This document shows positions 27,225 to 36,230 of a stretch of 64,000 nt of DNA, in pieces. A model generated the notes under the pieces. The model searched no databases and was not told the DNA's origin. It saw only the letters and a program-made list of their open reading frames with translations. Position 1 is the stretch's first letter. Each line of letters begins with the position of its first letter. Source of the DNA: Parahaliea mediterranea (GTDB taxonomy: Bacteria; Pseudomonadota; Gammaproteobacteria; Pseudomonadales; Halieaceae). The stretch lies in contig NZ_QEWO01000003.1 in NCBI RefSeq assembly GCF_003402235.1, positions 62,001-126,000 of the forward strand. Direction: 5' to 3'. A program made the position numbers and the translations under genes.

Positions 27225-28613
27225 ATGCAAACCAGCCCCATTCCAGCCCTCGGCCCCAATGTTGTCAGCAATGCCGCTGTGAACAATGGCGCAATCAACA
27301 AAGGCACCGCTGACAAAGGCAGCGCCCCGGGCACCGACTTTGCCGCCCTGTTGGCCGCCCTGCCGACCCCGGTGGATGCAGGCTCTGCCGCCGAGGCACT
27401 GGCCAGCGCACTGGGCGCCGGCAAACCCCCGGCCACAACCCGGCCAAGCACCGGTGACGAGGCCGCGGGCGAGCCAACCGCAGAACCCACACTGCCCCAG
27501 GGCGCCGTGGTGGCGCCCACCGTTGCCGGCCTGAACGCCGGCCTGAATGCCGGCGAGATGGGCGCGGCTGGATTGCAGCGCCCGGCCACCGAGCCGCCTT
27601 CGGCAGTGCTGCCCACGGCGGATCCCCCCCTGGCCTGGCTGAGCGCCCCTGGCGGCTCGAACAATAACCTGGGTGCCAATAGTGAAACGGACGCAGCGAC
27701 AACACGCAGCAGTGTGCCAGGCTCAGCTTCAACCACTGCGCCACGCACGCCAGCCACAACGGCCACAGCAACGCCTGTCACAGCACTCGCGACCACTCCC
27801 ACCACAACGCCCGCCACAACGCCAGCCACAACACCAGCCACAACATCTGCCACCGCCGCGCTGCAGGCTGGCGCTCAAAACTCACCGGCGGGCGCCACCC
27901 GCACCGGTGATGCCGCCCTTGCCAGCCAAGCCAACAGCACCGGGCCGGGCGTGGACTCGGGTGTGGATACAGGCGCGGACACCAGCGTGGAAGAAGCAAA
28001 GCACTACCGCAGCGCCGCCAGCGTTGAGCGCACGGCAGGCGAAGGCAGCAGCCGCACCGGCGAGGCCGGCAACAACCAGGGCCTTGCCGCCACCGGCGCC
28101 GAAGCACGCGCTGCCAGTGCAGGCCGTGGCGCCGGCGCGCCGAATGCCGGGCCCGCCCCGGTGTTGAGCGCGCCGCTGGCCTCGCCGGCCTGGCAGGCAC
28201 AACTGGGGCAGCAGGTGGGCGCCCTGCACCAGCGCGGCCTGCAGCAGGTGGAGTTGCAGCTTCACCCGGCCGACCTCGGCCCGCTGGCCATTTCATTGAA
28301 GGTGGACGAACAGGGCGCCCAGGCGCAGTTCCTGTCGGCCCACGCCGGCGTGCGCAGCGCGGTGGAGCAGGCCATTCCACAACTGCGCGAAGCACTGGCC
28401 CAGCAGGGTATTGCACTGGCCGATGCCTCGGTGAGCGACCAGCCCGGGCGTGACCAGGCAGGAAGCGACCAGGCCCGCGGCCAGGGTGAGCGCAACCCGG
28501 GCAGCGCCCTGTTTGCGCCCGGCGAGGGCGAGGCAGACGAGGCCGCATCCGCTGCACTGGCCGGCCCGGCCAGCGCAACGCCACTGCGCAGCGCCATCGA
28601 TCTCTACGCCTGA
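27225..28613 (+). CDS. fliK: Flagellar hook-length control protein FliK
   Basis: Exported ruler that ends hook growth and triggers the FlhB switch. The 462 residues have a long Ala/Thr/Pro-rich variable N-terminal part, including a Thr/Ala/Pro tandem repeat, and the conserved C-terminal domain ('QVELQLHPADLGPLAISLKV', 'VRSAVEQAIPQLREALAQQG'). ATG 27225 has AGGAG 8 bases upstream. A second FliK-like gene lies at 11711-12775. Confidence 0.95.
   Translation: MQTSPIPALGPNVVSNAAVNNGAINKGTADKGSAPGTDFAALLAALPTPVDAGSAAEALASALGAGKPPATTRPSTGDEAAGEPTAEPTLPQGAVVAPTVAGLNAGLNAGEMGAAGLQRPATEPPSAVLPTADPPLAWLSAPGGSNNNLGANSETDAATTRSSVPGSASTTAPRTPATTATATPVTALATTPTTTPATTPATTPATTSATAALQAGAQNSPAGATRTGDAALASQANSTGPGVDSGVDTGADTSVEEAKHYRSAASVERTAGEGSSRTGEAGNNQGLAATGAEARAASAGRGAGAPNAGPAPVLSAPLASPAWQAQLGQQVGALHQRGLQQVELQLHPADLGPLAISLKVDEQGAQAQFLSAHAGVRSAVEQAIPQLREALAQQGIALADASVSDQPGRDQAGSDQARGQGERNPGSALFAPGEGEADEAASAALAGPASATPLRSAIDLYA
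27804..27851 (+). repeat. Four 12-base tandem repeats in fliK
   Basis: Units ACAACGCCCGCC, ACAACGCCAGCC, ACAACACCAGCC and ACAACATCTGCC encode a TTPA-type repeat in the FliK ruler region. Related degenerate units extend to about 27745. Copy number changes would alter ruler length in frame. Confidence 0.85.
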
Positions 28614-28633
28614 GCACCCAAGCGACACAAACC

Positions 28634-28668
28634 AGCGGAATAAGCATGAATCATGGGCCTATTCACGC
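28634..28668. promoter_or_regulatory. Candidate FlhD4C2 box upstream of fliL
   Basis: AGCGGAATAAGC, 11 bases, GCCTATTCACGC. The halves share inverted GAATA(A/G)GC. It lies about 77 bases before the fliL ATG. In enterics fliLMNOPQR is a class 2 operon driven by FlhDC, which agrees. Confidence 0.55.
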
Positions 28669-28744
28669 CATTAGCGTGAGCGCCGGCCGAGCATACTGTC
28701 GCCGCTGATCCCTCAACCCAGAAACCGGTGTAACAACGCAAACC

Positions 28745-29218
28745 ATGGCAAATACACAAGGCGATTCGCGCAAAATGTGGTGGCTGGTCATAGCCCTGCT
28801 GTTCATTACCACGGGCCTGGCGGCCACCAATATTTACCTGCTCACCCGCCAGGGCGAGAGCGGCGCCAGCGAGGAAGTGGCCGAGGTCAGCGAGTCTGGC
28901 CCGCCGATCTTTGTGGACATCGCGCCCTTTACCGTCAACCTGCAGACCGACGGCTACGGCAATCGCCTGCTGTATGCCGGGGTGTCGCTGCAGGTGGGTG
29001 ACGAGGCCACCCGCGACTTTCTAACCCAGCACATGCCCCAGCTGCGCAGCCGCCTGCTGACGCTGTTCTCCGGCCAGGAAGCGGCCGAGCTGATTTCCAC
29101 CCATGGCAAACAGCAGCTGGTGGCCGGCGTGATGGACCTGCTGCGCGAACCCATGGCCCAGCCACAGCCCGAGCTGGCGGTGCGCAATGTTCTGTTCACC
29201 GAGTTTATCGTCCAGTAA
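28745..29218 (+). CDS. fliL: Flagellar basal-body-associated protein FliL
   Basis: Single-pass inner-membrane protein that supports the stator. The 157 residues have one N-terminal membrane helix (about 12-33), an acidic linker and a periplasmic domain ('DIAPFTVNLQTDGYGNRLLY', then 'LFTEFIVQ' at the C-terminus). First gene of fliLMNOPQR, 131 bases after fliK with a possible FlhDC box between. Confidence 0.95.
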   Translation: MANTQGDSRKMWWLVIALLFITTGLAATNIYLLTRQGESGASEEVAEVSESGPPIFVDIAPFTVNLQTDGYGNRLLYAGVSLQVGDEATRDFLTQHMPQLRSRLLTLFSGQEAAELISTHGKQQLVAGVMDLLREPMAQPQPELAVRNVLFTEFIVQ

Positions 29219-29241
29219 GCGCAGCACCGGAAGCCACTGCA

Positions 29242-30279
29242 ATGCCACAGGATGACCTGTTATCACAGGAAGAAATCGACGCCCTGCTCAGCGGCGACGG
29301 CGATGACGCTGGCGCCAGCGACCACAGCAGCGAGCCGCGCATCAAGCCCTACGACCCGGCCTCGCAGCAGCGCGTTATCCGCGAGCGCCTGCACACGCTC
29401 GACATTATCAATGAGCGCTTTGCCCGCCACTTTCGCATGAGCCTGTTCAACCTGCTGCGGCGCACCGCGGACATCACCGTGGACGCCGTGCGCTACCAGA
29501 GCTACAAGGACTTTGCGCGCAACGTGCCGGTGCCCACCAACATCAACCTGATCGCCATGAAGCCCCTGCGCGGCAGCGCGCTGCTGGTGTTTCCACCGAG
29601 CCTGGTGTTCATGGTGGTAGACAACCTGTTCGGGGGCGACGGCCGTTTTGTCACCAAAAGCGAAGGCCGCGAATTCACCAACACCGAGCAGCGCATTATC
29701 CGCCGCCTGCTGGATTTGGCGATTGACGCCTACCAGGAATCCTGGAGCTCTATCTACAAGCTCAGCGTTCACTACCTGCGTTCGGAGATACAGGCCAAGT
29801 TCGCCAACATCACCAACTCGCCCAACGAGATTGTGGTGAACACCACCTTCCACCTGGAGGTGGGCAACCTGGCCAGCGATTTCCAGATCTGCATGCCCTA
29901 CTCGATGATCGAGCCGCTGAAAGACCTGCTCACCAACCCGGTGGTGGACAGCGCCGGCGACGCCACCTGGAGCCAGCGTATGGCCGGCGAGTTGCGCCAG
30001 TCGGAAGTGGAGCTGATTGCCGACTTTGCCGACCTGCCGAGCACGGTGGGTGATGTGATGGCGCTGAAGGTGGGCGACGTGCTGCCCCTGGATTTGCCCT
30101 CCACGGTGATCGCCCGGGTGGACGGCGTGCCAGTGATGGAGTGCGAATACGGCAGCCGCAAGGAACTGCGCGCCCTGCGGGTGCGCCGCATGATCGACCA
30201 CACTCCGGCCCACCCCGGGCCGGAGAGCCCCTTTGTCAAAGGATCTACGCCGACTTCGAAGGAATCCGACAATGACTGA
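29242..30279 (+). CDS. fliM: Flagellar motor switch protein FliM
   Basis: C-ring protein that binds CheY-P. The 345 residues open with 'DDLLSQEEIDALLSGDGDD', the CheY-P-binding peptide (LSQxEIDALL), followed by the middle domain with 'GGDGR' and a C-terminal SpoA-like domain. ATG 23 bases after fliL. Confidence 0.97.
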   Translation: MPQDDLLSQEEIDALLSGDGDDAGASDHSSEPRIKPYDPASQQRVIRERLHTLDIINERFARHFRMSLFNLLRRTADITVDAVRYQSYKDFARNVPVPTNINLIAMKPLRGSALLVFPPSLVFMVVDNLFGGDGRFVTKSEGREFTNTEQRIIRRLLDLAIDAYQESWSSIYKLSVHYLRSEIQAKFANITNSPNEIVVNTTFHLEVGNLASDFQICMPYSMIEPLKDLLTNPVVDSAGDATWSQRMAGELRQSEVELIADFADLPSTVGDVMALKVGDVLPLDLPSTVIARVDGVPVMECEYGSRKELRALRVRRMIDHTPAHPGPESPFVKGSTPTSKESDND

Positions 30280-30778
30280 CCCCAACAAGCCCGACCAGGA
30301 CCCGGCCGGCGACGACTGGAGCGAAGCCCTGGCGGCCCAGGCCGCGGGCACTGCCACTGATACTGCTACCGACAGCACCGATGACCCCTGGGCCGAGGCC
30401 CTGGCCCAGCAGGCCGATGTCGAGGCCGAGGCCGAGGTCGCCACCGGCGACGCGGTACAGTCGGCCGGCGAACAGGTGTTCCACCCCCTCGATGCGGCGG
30501 CGGACAAGCGCCCGCCCCGCGACCTGGAAATGGTCATGGACATTCCGGTGAAGTTCACCGTGGAGCTGGGCCGCACCCGCATCACCATCAAGCAGCTGCT
30601 GGAACTGACCCAGGGCTCGGTGGTGGAGCTGGACGGCCTGGCCGGCGAACCGATGGACATCCTGATCAACGGCTACCTGATTGCCCAGGGCGAAGTGGTG
30701 GTGGTGGAAGATCGCTACGGCATCCGCATCACCGAGATCATCACCCCCTCTGAACGGGTGCAGAAACTCAACCGATGA
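30272..30778 (+). CDS. fliN: Flagellar motor switch protein FliN
   Basis: C-ring base protein. The 168 residues have an acidic, Ala-rich N-terminal extension of about 85 residues and a SpoA domain ('[20 protein letters not shown]', '[19 protein letters not shown]' in slightly variant form). ATG 30272 has AAGGA 8 bases upstream and overlaps the fliM stop by 8 bases. Confidence 0.96.
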   Translation: MTDPNKPDQDPAGDDWSEALAAQAAGTATDTATDSTDDPWAEALAQQADVEAEAEVATGDAVQSAGEQVFHPLDAAADKRPPRDLEMVMDIPVKFTVELGRTRITIKQLLELTQGSVVELDGLAGEPMDILINGYLIAQGEVVVVEDRYGIRITEIITPSERVQKLNR

Positions 30779-31155
30779 GCGCCCAGGCCCCCGCCGTCGA
30801 CACTGCCCTGGGCCTGGCGGCACTGGGCAAGACCGCCGTTGCCCTGGCGCTGGTGCTGGCGCTCATCTACGGCGCCAGCGCCCTGCTGCGCCGGCTGGGA
30901 GGCGTGCGCAACACCGCCAGTGGCAGCCTGCGGGTGGTGGGCAGCGTGGCCGTGGGGCAGCGCGAACGGGTGGTGCTGGTGGATGTGGCCGACACCCGGC
31001 TGGTGCTCGGCGTGGCCAGCGGCCAGGTGACCACCCTGCACACCCTGGCGGTGCCAGACGCCCCGGACAGCGCCGCCAGGCCCCTCGACACCCCCTTTGC
31101 CGAGCGCCTGGCAGCCACCCTGCGCCAGCGGCGCGCAACCGGAGACAAGACGTGA
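30775..31155 (+). CDS. fliO: Flagellar export assembly protein FliO
   Basis: Small membrane protein that helps assemble the FliP ring. The 126 residues have one membrane helix (about 18-38) and a cytoplasmic β-rich tail ('[20 protein letters not shown]'). ATG overlaps the fliN stop (ATGA). Confidence 0.92.
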   Translation: MSAQAPAVDTALGLAALGKTAVALALVLALIYGASALLRRLGGVRNTASGSLRVVGSVAVGQRERVVLVDVADTRLVLGVASGQVTTLHTLAVPDAPDSAARPLDTPFAERLAATLRQRRATGDKT

Positions 31156-31898
31156 GCGCGCGCGCCCTGCTGCGCCTGGCGCCGCTGCTGTTACTGGCCT
31201 CTGGCGAGGTGGCGGCCCAGGCCGCATTGCCCGGCATTGTCACCAGCCCCACCGCCGACGGCGGCCAGCAGTGGTCGATCAAACTGCAAACCCTGGTGCT
31301 GCTCACCAGCCTGGCCTTTTTGCCCGCCGCCCTGCTGATGACCACCTGTTTTACCCGCATTATTATCGTGCTGGGCCTGCTGCGCACCGCCCTTGGCACC
31401 CAGTCCGCCCCGCCCAACCAGGTGCTGCTGGGGCTGGCGCTGTTCCTCAGCTTTTTCATCATGTCGCCGGTGCTGAACCAGATCTACGAACAGGCCTGGC
31501 AGCCCCTGACCCGGGAAGAGATCAACCTGGAGCAGTTCTTCCAGCTTGGCAGCGTGCCCCTGCGGGAATTCATGCTGGCCCAGACCCGCGAGGCAGACCT
31601 CGCCCTGTTCGCCCGACTGGCCGACGTGGGGCCGCTGCAGGGCCCGGAGGATGTCCCCCTGCGAGTGCTGCTGCCCTCCTTTGTTACCAGTGAACTGAAA
31701 ACCGCCTTCCAGATCGGCTTTACCATTTTCATCCCCTTCCTGATCATCGACCTGGTGGTGGCCAGCGTGTTGATGGCGCTGGGCATGATGATGGTGCCGC
31801 CGGCCACCATTTCACTGCCCTTCAAGCTGATGCTGTTTGTGCTGGTGGACGGCTGGCAACTGCTGGTGGGCTCGCTGGCGGAGAGCTTCTTCCTGTGA
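31152..31898 (+). CDS. fliP: Flagellar export gate protein FliP
   Basis: Core of the export channel with FliQ and FliR. The 248 residues have a cleavable signal peptide (about 1-22) and four membrane segments, with '[20 protein letters not shown]' and '[20 protein letters not shown]'. The start is GTG 31152, overlapping fliO as GTGA, with GGAG 7 bases upstream. Confidence 0.96.
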   Translation: MSARALLRLAPLLLLASGEVAAQAALPGIVTSPTADGGQQWSIKLQTLVLLTSLAFLPAALLMTTCFTRIIIVLGLLRTALGTQSAPPNQVLLGLALFLSFFIMSPVLNQIYEQAWQPLTREEINLEQFFQLGSVPLREFMLAQTREADLALFARLADVGPLQGPEDVPLRVLLPSFVTSELKTAFQIGFTIFIPFLIIDLVVASVLMALGMMMVPPATISLPFKLMLFVLVDGWQLLVGSLAESFFL

Positions 31899-32164
31899 CG
31901 CCCGAGACCGTCATGAGCCTGGCCTACCAGGGCATGGTGATTACCCTGCTGCTGGCCGGCCCCCTGCTGCTGACCGCCCTTGCCATCGGCCTGCTGGTGA
32001 GCCTGTTCCAGGCCGCCACCCAGATCAACGAAATGACCCTGTCCTTCATCCCCAAGATTCTCGGCGTGTTCGCCACCCTGGTGCTGATGGGCCCCTGGCT
32101 GCTGCAGCTGATTACCGACTTCACCCGCGACCTGATCCAGAACCTGCCGCAGATGCTGTTCTGA
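31895..32164 (+). CDS. fliQ: Flagellar export gate protein FliQ
   Basis: 89-residue hairpin membrane protein of the export gate. It shows '[17 protein letters not shown]' exactly as in E. coli. GTG 31895 gives MTPETVMSL, aligned with E. coli MTPESVMMM, so I prefer it to the ATG six codons later. It overlaps the fliP stop. Confidence 0.96.
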   Translation: MTPETVMSLAYQGMVITLLLAGPLLLTALAIGLLVSLFQAATQINEMTLSFIPKILGVFATLVLMGPWLLQLITDFTRDLIQNLPQMLF

Positions 32165-32174
32165 TTCGCGCCCT

Positions 32175-32966
32175 GTGATCGAATTTACCTTTGCCCAGTG
32201 GCAGGCCTGGCTGGCCGCCTTCTTCTGGCCCTTTGCGCGCATTACCGCCTTTGCCATGGCCTCGCCCCTGTGGGGGCATTCCAGCGTGCCGCGCCAGGTC
32301 AAGCTCGGACTGGCGCTGCTGCTGTGTATGGCGCTGGTGCCGGTGCTGCCGCCGGCACCGCCGATTGCACTGTTTTCCTGGGCCGGAGTGGGCGTGCTGG
32401 TGGAGCAGATGGTGATCGGGGTGGCCATGGGCCTGACCCTGCGCATCATGTTCGCGGTGGTGCAGGCCGCCGGCGAGTTCATCGGCCTGCAGATGGGCCT
32501 GGGTTTCGCCACCTTCGTGTCACCGGAGACCGGCACCAACACCATGGTGCTCTCGCGCCTGTTCTACATGATTACCCTGCTGATGTACCTGGCGGTGGAT
32601 GGCCACCTGATTGCCATCGACGCGCTGGCGGGGAGTTTCCACACCCTGCCGGTGGGCCTGCTGGGGCTGGATGCCGGGGCCATGGAATTGCTGGCGCGCT
32701 TTGGCGGCACGGTGTTTATGTCGGGTCTGCAGCTGGCGCTGCCGCTGGTGGGGGCCCTGCTGGTGGTCAATCTGTCGCTGGGCATTCTCAACCGCTCGGC
32801 GCCGCAGCTCACCGTGTTCTCGGTGGGCTTTCCCATGTCGCTGACGCTGGGCATCTTCCTGCTGAGTGTGTTGATGACGGACTTCGGGCGCTTTCTGCAG
32901 AGCCTGTTCGGCACCGGCCTTGCCTTCCTGCAGCAGCTGCCCGCGGCGCTGGCCGGGCTGCCCTGA
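32175..32966 (+). CDS. fliR: Flagellar export gate protein FliR
   Basis: 263-residue multi-pass membrane protein completing the FliPQR gate. It has 'GLQMGLGFATFVSPETGTNT' and a C-terminal run of hydrophobic helices. The start is GTG 32175, 10 bases after fliQ. It is the last gene of the operon and converges on flgL with only 23 bases between; no clear terminator is seen there. Confidence 0.95.
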   Translation: MIEFTFAQWQAWLAAFFWPFARITAFAMASPLWGHSSVPRQVKLGLALLLCMALVPVLPPAPPIALFSWAGVGVLVEQMVIGVAMGLTLRIMFAVVQAAGEFIGLQMGLGFATFVSPETGTNTMVLSRLFYMITLLMYLAVDGHLIAIDALAGSFHTLPVGLLGLDAGAMELLARFGGTVFMSGLQLALPLVGALLVVNLSLGILNRSAPQLTVFSVGFPMSLTLGIFLLSVLMTDFGRFLQSLFGTGLAFLQQLPAALAGLP

Positions 32967-32989
32967 GGGCAGCGGGCCGCGCACTGGCC

Positions 32990-34186
32990 CTACAGATAAT
33001 CGAACAGCGACATGCCCTTCACATCCACAAAGGCCTTCTGGGCCGCCTGCAGACCCACCTGGCGCAGGGTGTACTCGGAGATGGCCTCCACGTAGTCCAG
33101 GTCCACCAGGTCCGACAGGTTCTGCTCGTAATTCAGGGTACGGTTGCCCGCCACTGAATCCAGCACGTCCAGTTCGTTAAGGCGCGAACCCACCGACGCG
33201 CGGTTGGTGAGCACGTTGTCCAGGCTATTGTCGAACTCGCGCATCACGGTGCTCAGGGTGTTTTCCAGCGCCGCCTTCTCGGCGGGGGTTTGGGCCGGGT
33301 TTTCCAGCACTGCCAGGGCCTTTTCAAAACTGCGGAACACGTCGGTGTTCATGTTGCTGGCCACGTCCATCTGGAAGCGGTCGCCATCGGCGGGCTGGCC
33401 GTCAAAACTCAGCGACAGACCGCCGGCCTGCACCGGCACGCCCTCGGCCCAGGCCTGGGGCGGGCCGCCGTTGACGGTGAAGGTGGTTACGCCCGCCGCC
33501 ACCTGAAAGTCGACGGTAAACGGGTCGCCGTAGGCCGGGTCGGCCACATCCACCACCTTGGGGCCGGTGAAGGTGGCGCTGCCGGTATTGCCGGGGTCGG
33601 CTTCGGCCACGTAGCCGGCGCCGCTGTGCACGCTCTGGAAGATGGTGCGGCCGTTGTCGGCCACCGGCATCAGGCGGGACGAATCCACCTGTTGGGCGCG
33701 CACATTGTTGTCGCCCACGTAGTTCACGCTGCCATCGGCGGCGCGCACAAAGGGCTCACTGCCGTCCTGGTAGCCGCCAAACAGGAAGCGGCCATTGCCG
33801 TCGGTGGCGTTGGCCTGGCCCACCATGGCCTCGTACAGGCCGCGCAGTTCGCTGGCCACCGAATCCCGGTCGGCGTCGGTGAGGGTGCCGTTGGCCGCCT
33901 GCACCAGCAGGGTCTTGGCGCTGGCCAGGGCATCGCTGACGCTGTTTAAGATGCTCTCCTGCTGGGCCAGGGCATTGCGCGCGCCCACCCGGGCGTCGCC
34001 GTACTGTGCGGTCACCGCCAGCGACTGGGACACCCGCACGGCCCGCGACGCGGCCTGGGGGTCGTCCGAGGGGTTGACCACCCGCTTGCCCGAGGCAATC
34101 TGCTGCCCTACCCGCATGAACTCGCCCTGCTGGCGGTTCATCGAGCTGACACTCTGTTCAAACATGGTAACGGTGCTGATGCGCAT
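32990..34186 (-). CDS. flgL: Hook-filament junction protein FlgL
   Basis: Second junction protein between hook and filament. The 398 residues start 'MRISTVTMFEQSVSSMNRQQ', end in the flagellin-like helix with 'EAISEYTLRQVGLQAAQKAF', and resemble flagellin at both ends. Last gene of the flg operon, 17 bases after flgK. Confidence 0.95.
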   Translation of the reverse strand: MRISTVTMFEQSVSSMNRQQGEFMRVGQQIASGKRVVNPSDDPQAASRAVRVSQSLAVTAQYGDARVGARNALAQQESILNSVSDALASAKTLLVQAANGTLTDADRDSVASELRGLYEAMVGQANATDGNGRFLFGGYQDGSEPFVRAADGSVNYVGDNNVRAQQVDSSRLMPVADNGRTIFQSVHSGAGYVAEADPGNTGSATFTGPKVVDVADPAYGDPFTVDFQVAAGVTTFTVNGGPPQAWAEGVPVQAGGLSLSFDGQPADGDRFQMDVASNMNTDVFRSFEKALAVLENPAQTPAEKAALENTLSTVMREFDNSLDNVLTNRASVGSRLNELDVLDSVAGNRTLNYEQNLSDLVDLDYVEAISEYTLRQVGLQAAQKAFVDVKGMSLFDYL

Positions 34187-34203
34187 GGTGTGCTTCCTTG
34201 GCG

Positions 34204-35823
34204 TTAGCGCAGGCCGAGCAGGGCATCGATCACCACAGTGGCGGTTTCGATGACCTTGGCGTTGGCCTGGTAGTACTGCTGGTAACGGATCAGGTTGGCG
34301 GCCTCCTCGTCGAGGTTGACCCCCGATTCGCTCTGCTGCACGGCGCGCAGCTGTTCGCTGAGCCCCTGCTGCGCACTGAGGTTCACCTGAACAATGTTGG
34401 TGCGGTTGCCCACATCGCCCACCAGGGCGGCATAGGCCTGGTTGAGGGTGGCGCCGCCCGCCACCAGGGCCTCGTTCTGCAGCTGTTGCAGGGCCAGGGC
34501 ATTTTCGTTGTCGCCACTGCCAGCGCCGAGCCCCGCCGCAATGTCGCTGCTGTCGCTGATCAGGGCGTCGAAGTCGCCCGCCCCACCGCGCACCGGCTGC
34601 AGGCTGAAGCGGTCGCCATCGGCCAGCAGGGCCGGGTCGTCCACGGTCACCACCACGCCGCCGATGGTGAGCTGGTTGGCGCCGTCCAGGGTCAGCGTCA
34701 GCGTCTCGCCGCTGTCCAGTCGCTTGACGTTGAAGGTGCCCGCGGCGGCATCGGCCACGGTCAGCTCATAGTCGCTGGCGGTCAGCTGGCTGATGTCGCC
34801 GTAGGCCACATCGAGGCTGGCGCTGCCGCTGTTGCGGGTGTTGGAAAACAGCGTCGGCTCGCCCATGGCGAAAAAGTCCGCTCCCGGGTCGCCGTTCAAA
34901 TCCACCCCTGCGCTGTGCTGGGCGTTAAAGCCCGCAGCCAGCGACACGGCCAGTTGCCCCAGGCGGTTCTGCACGGCATCCAGCGATTCACTGCGAAACT
35001 GCAGCAGCCCGCCCAGGCTGCCGCCGGCCAGGGCGTCTTCGCCCAGCTCCACGGTGTTGCCGGCGGCGTCGATGTAGCCCACCACGGTGCGGGTGGGGTC
35101 GGCGCTGGCGCTCTGGGTGGTCAGTTCGTAGCTCTGCACACCGGCCACCAACGGCCGGCCGTTGGCGACGGACAGGCTGTAGGAGCCGGTTTCCGACACA
35201 TCCAGGCGCACATCCACGCGTTCGGACAGCTCCGCCACCAGCTGGTCGCGCTGGTTGAGCAGGCTGTTGGGGGCCTCGCCGGTGCGGGCCTTGGCCAGGG
35301 CAATCTCGCGGTTCAGCCAGGCCACCTGGCTGGCGGTGTTGTTGATGGCCTTCACCTCGTCGCGGATCTGGCCGTCCACTCCCGAGCGCATGTCGTCGAG
35401 GTAGCCGTCAAACGAGCGGAACTGGGCGCTCAGGGCCTCGGCGGTGCCAATCACGCCCTGGCGCGCCGCCGGGTCGGAGGGTGCATTGACCAAATCGCCA
35501 ATGGATGCGAAGAAATTCTGCAACAGCAGCGACAGGCCCGACTCGCTGTCGGCCAGCAGGTTGTCGATCTGGCTGACCTGGGTTTCGTAGGTCTGCAGGG
35601 CGCTGGCGCGGCTGGAAGCGGCGTTCAACTGCTCGGTGACATAGGCGTTGAACTGGCGCTGGATGTCGTTGACCTTGACCCCGTCGCCGGCCTTGCTCTC
35701 GCCGAGGATGGTTAACTCGCGGTTGTAGCCCGGTGTGTAGACGTTGGAAATGTTGTTACTGGTGGTGTTGAGGGCGTTCTGCGCAGCATTCAGACCGCTC
35801 AGACCAATCGAAAAAATACTCAT
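34204..35823 (-). CDS. flgK: Hook-filament junction protein FlgK (HAP1)
   Basis: First junction protein on the hook. The 539 residues start 'MSIFSIGLSGLNAAQNALNT' with 'TTSNNISNVYTPGYNRE', and end with a D0 helix ('DEEAANLIRYQQYYQANAKV'). A sigma-28 promoter lies at 35885-35911, so flgKL can be boosted as late genes, as in enterics. Confidence 0.96.
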   Translation of the reverse strand: MSIFSIGLSGLNAAQNALNTTSNNISNVYTPGYNRELTILGESKAGDGVKVNDIQRQFNAYVTEQLNAASSRASALQTYETQVSQIDNLLADSESGLSLLLQNFFASIGDLVNAPSDPAARQGVIGTAEALSAQFRSFDGYLDDMRSGVDGQIRDEVKAINNTASQVAWLNREIALAKARTGEAPNSLLNQRDQLVAELSERVDVRLDVSETGSYSLSVANGRPLVAGVQSYELTTQSASADPTRTVVGYIDAAGNTVELGEDALAGGSLGGLLQFRSESLDAVQNRLGQLAVSLAAGFNAQHSAGVDLNGDPGADFFAMGEPTLFSNTRNSGSASLDVAYGDISQLTASDYELTVADAAAGTFNVKRLDSGETLTLTLDGANQLTIGGVVVTVDDPALLADGDRFSLQPVRGGAGDFDALISDSSDIAAGLGAGSGDNENALALQQLQNEALVAGGATLNQAYAALVGDVGNRTNIVQVNLSAQQGLSEQLRAVQQSESGVNLDEEAANLIRYQQYYQANAKVIETATVVIDALLGLR

Positions 35824-35884
35824 GTATGGTCAATCCCCTGACGCTCGTCGGCGCTGCCGGAAAGTGGATTCTGTGTCTCTGAAG

Positions 35885-35911
35885 GTATCGGCGGCAGCGG
35901 GCAGAACTTTA
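35885..35911 (-). promoter_or_regulatory. Sigma-28 promoter for flgKL
   Basis: Minus strand TAAA (35911-35908), 15 bases, GCCGATAC (35892-35885). It lies 62 bases upstream of the flgK ATG, in the only sizeable gap of the lower flg operon. Confidence 0.78.
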
Positions 35912-35921
35912 GGCGAATCAG

Positions 35922-36230
35922 CTACTTGCCCACCCGTTGCAGCTGCGCCACCAACTGCTCCGCCAGGCCCAGGCCCCTGCCCGACAGGTGCTGCGACAGC
36001 TGCTGGTCGAACAGGCCCTGCACAAAGCGGGTCTGGGAGCTGTCGAGCAGGTCGGAACGGGGCGTTGCCTCGCGCATGCCCTGCAGCATCTGGTGCAACA
36101 ACAGGGCTTCAAACTGCTGGGCGGCGCCTTCGAGCCCCGCCTGCCGGTCGCGCCGGCCGGCCTGCTTGAGCTTTTCCAGGCCGGCCACGTCCAGGGCAAA
36201 TTGCCCCTCGGCAATGGTGTTGGTGGGCAT
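35922..36230 (-). CDS. flgJ: Short FlgJ: rod-cap domain only
   Basis: Rod assembly protein. The 102 residues cover only the N-terminal rod-binding domain ('AAQQFEALLLHQMLQGMREA', 'SQTRFVQGLFDQQLSQHL'). The C-terminal peptidoglycan hydrolase domain found in enteric and Pseudomonas FlgJ (about 310-400 residues) is missing, with no remnant downstream. It overlaps the flgI stop by one base. A separate muramidase must act elsewhere (inference). Confidence 0.93.
   Translation of the reverse strand: MPTNTIAEGQFALDVAGLEKLKQAGRRDRQAGLEGAAQQFEALLLHQMLQGMREATPRSDLLDSSQTRFVQGLFDQQLSQHLSGRGLGLAEQLVAQLQRVGK

Noticed and set aside
27745-27851. CRISPR-like repeats
   Set aside because: The 12-base units are adjacent, in frame and coding within fliK, with no spacers.
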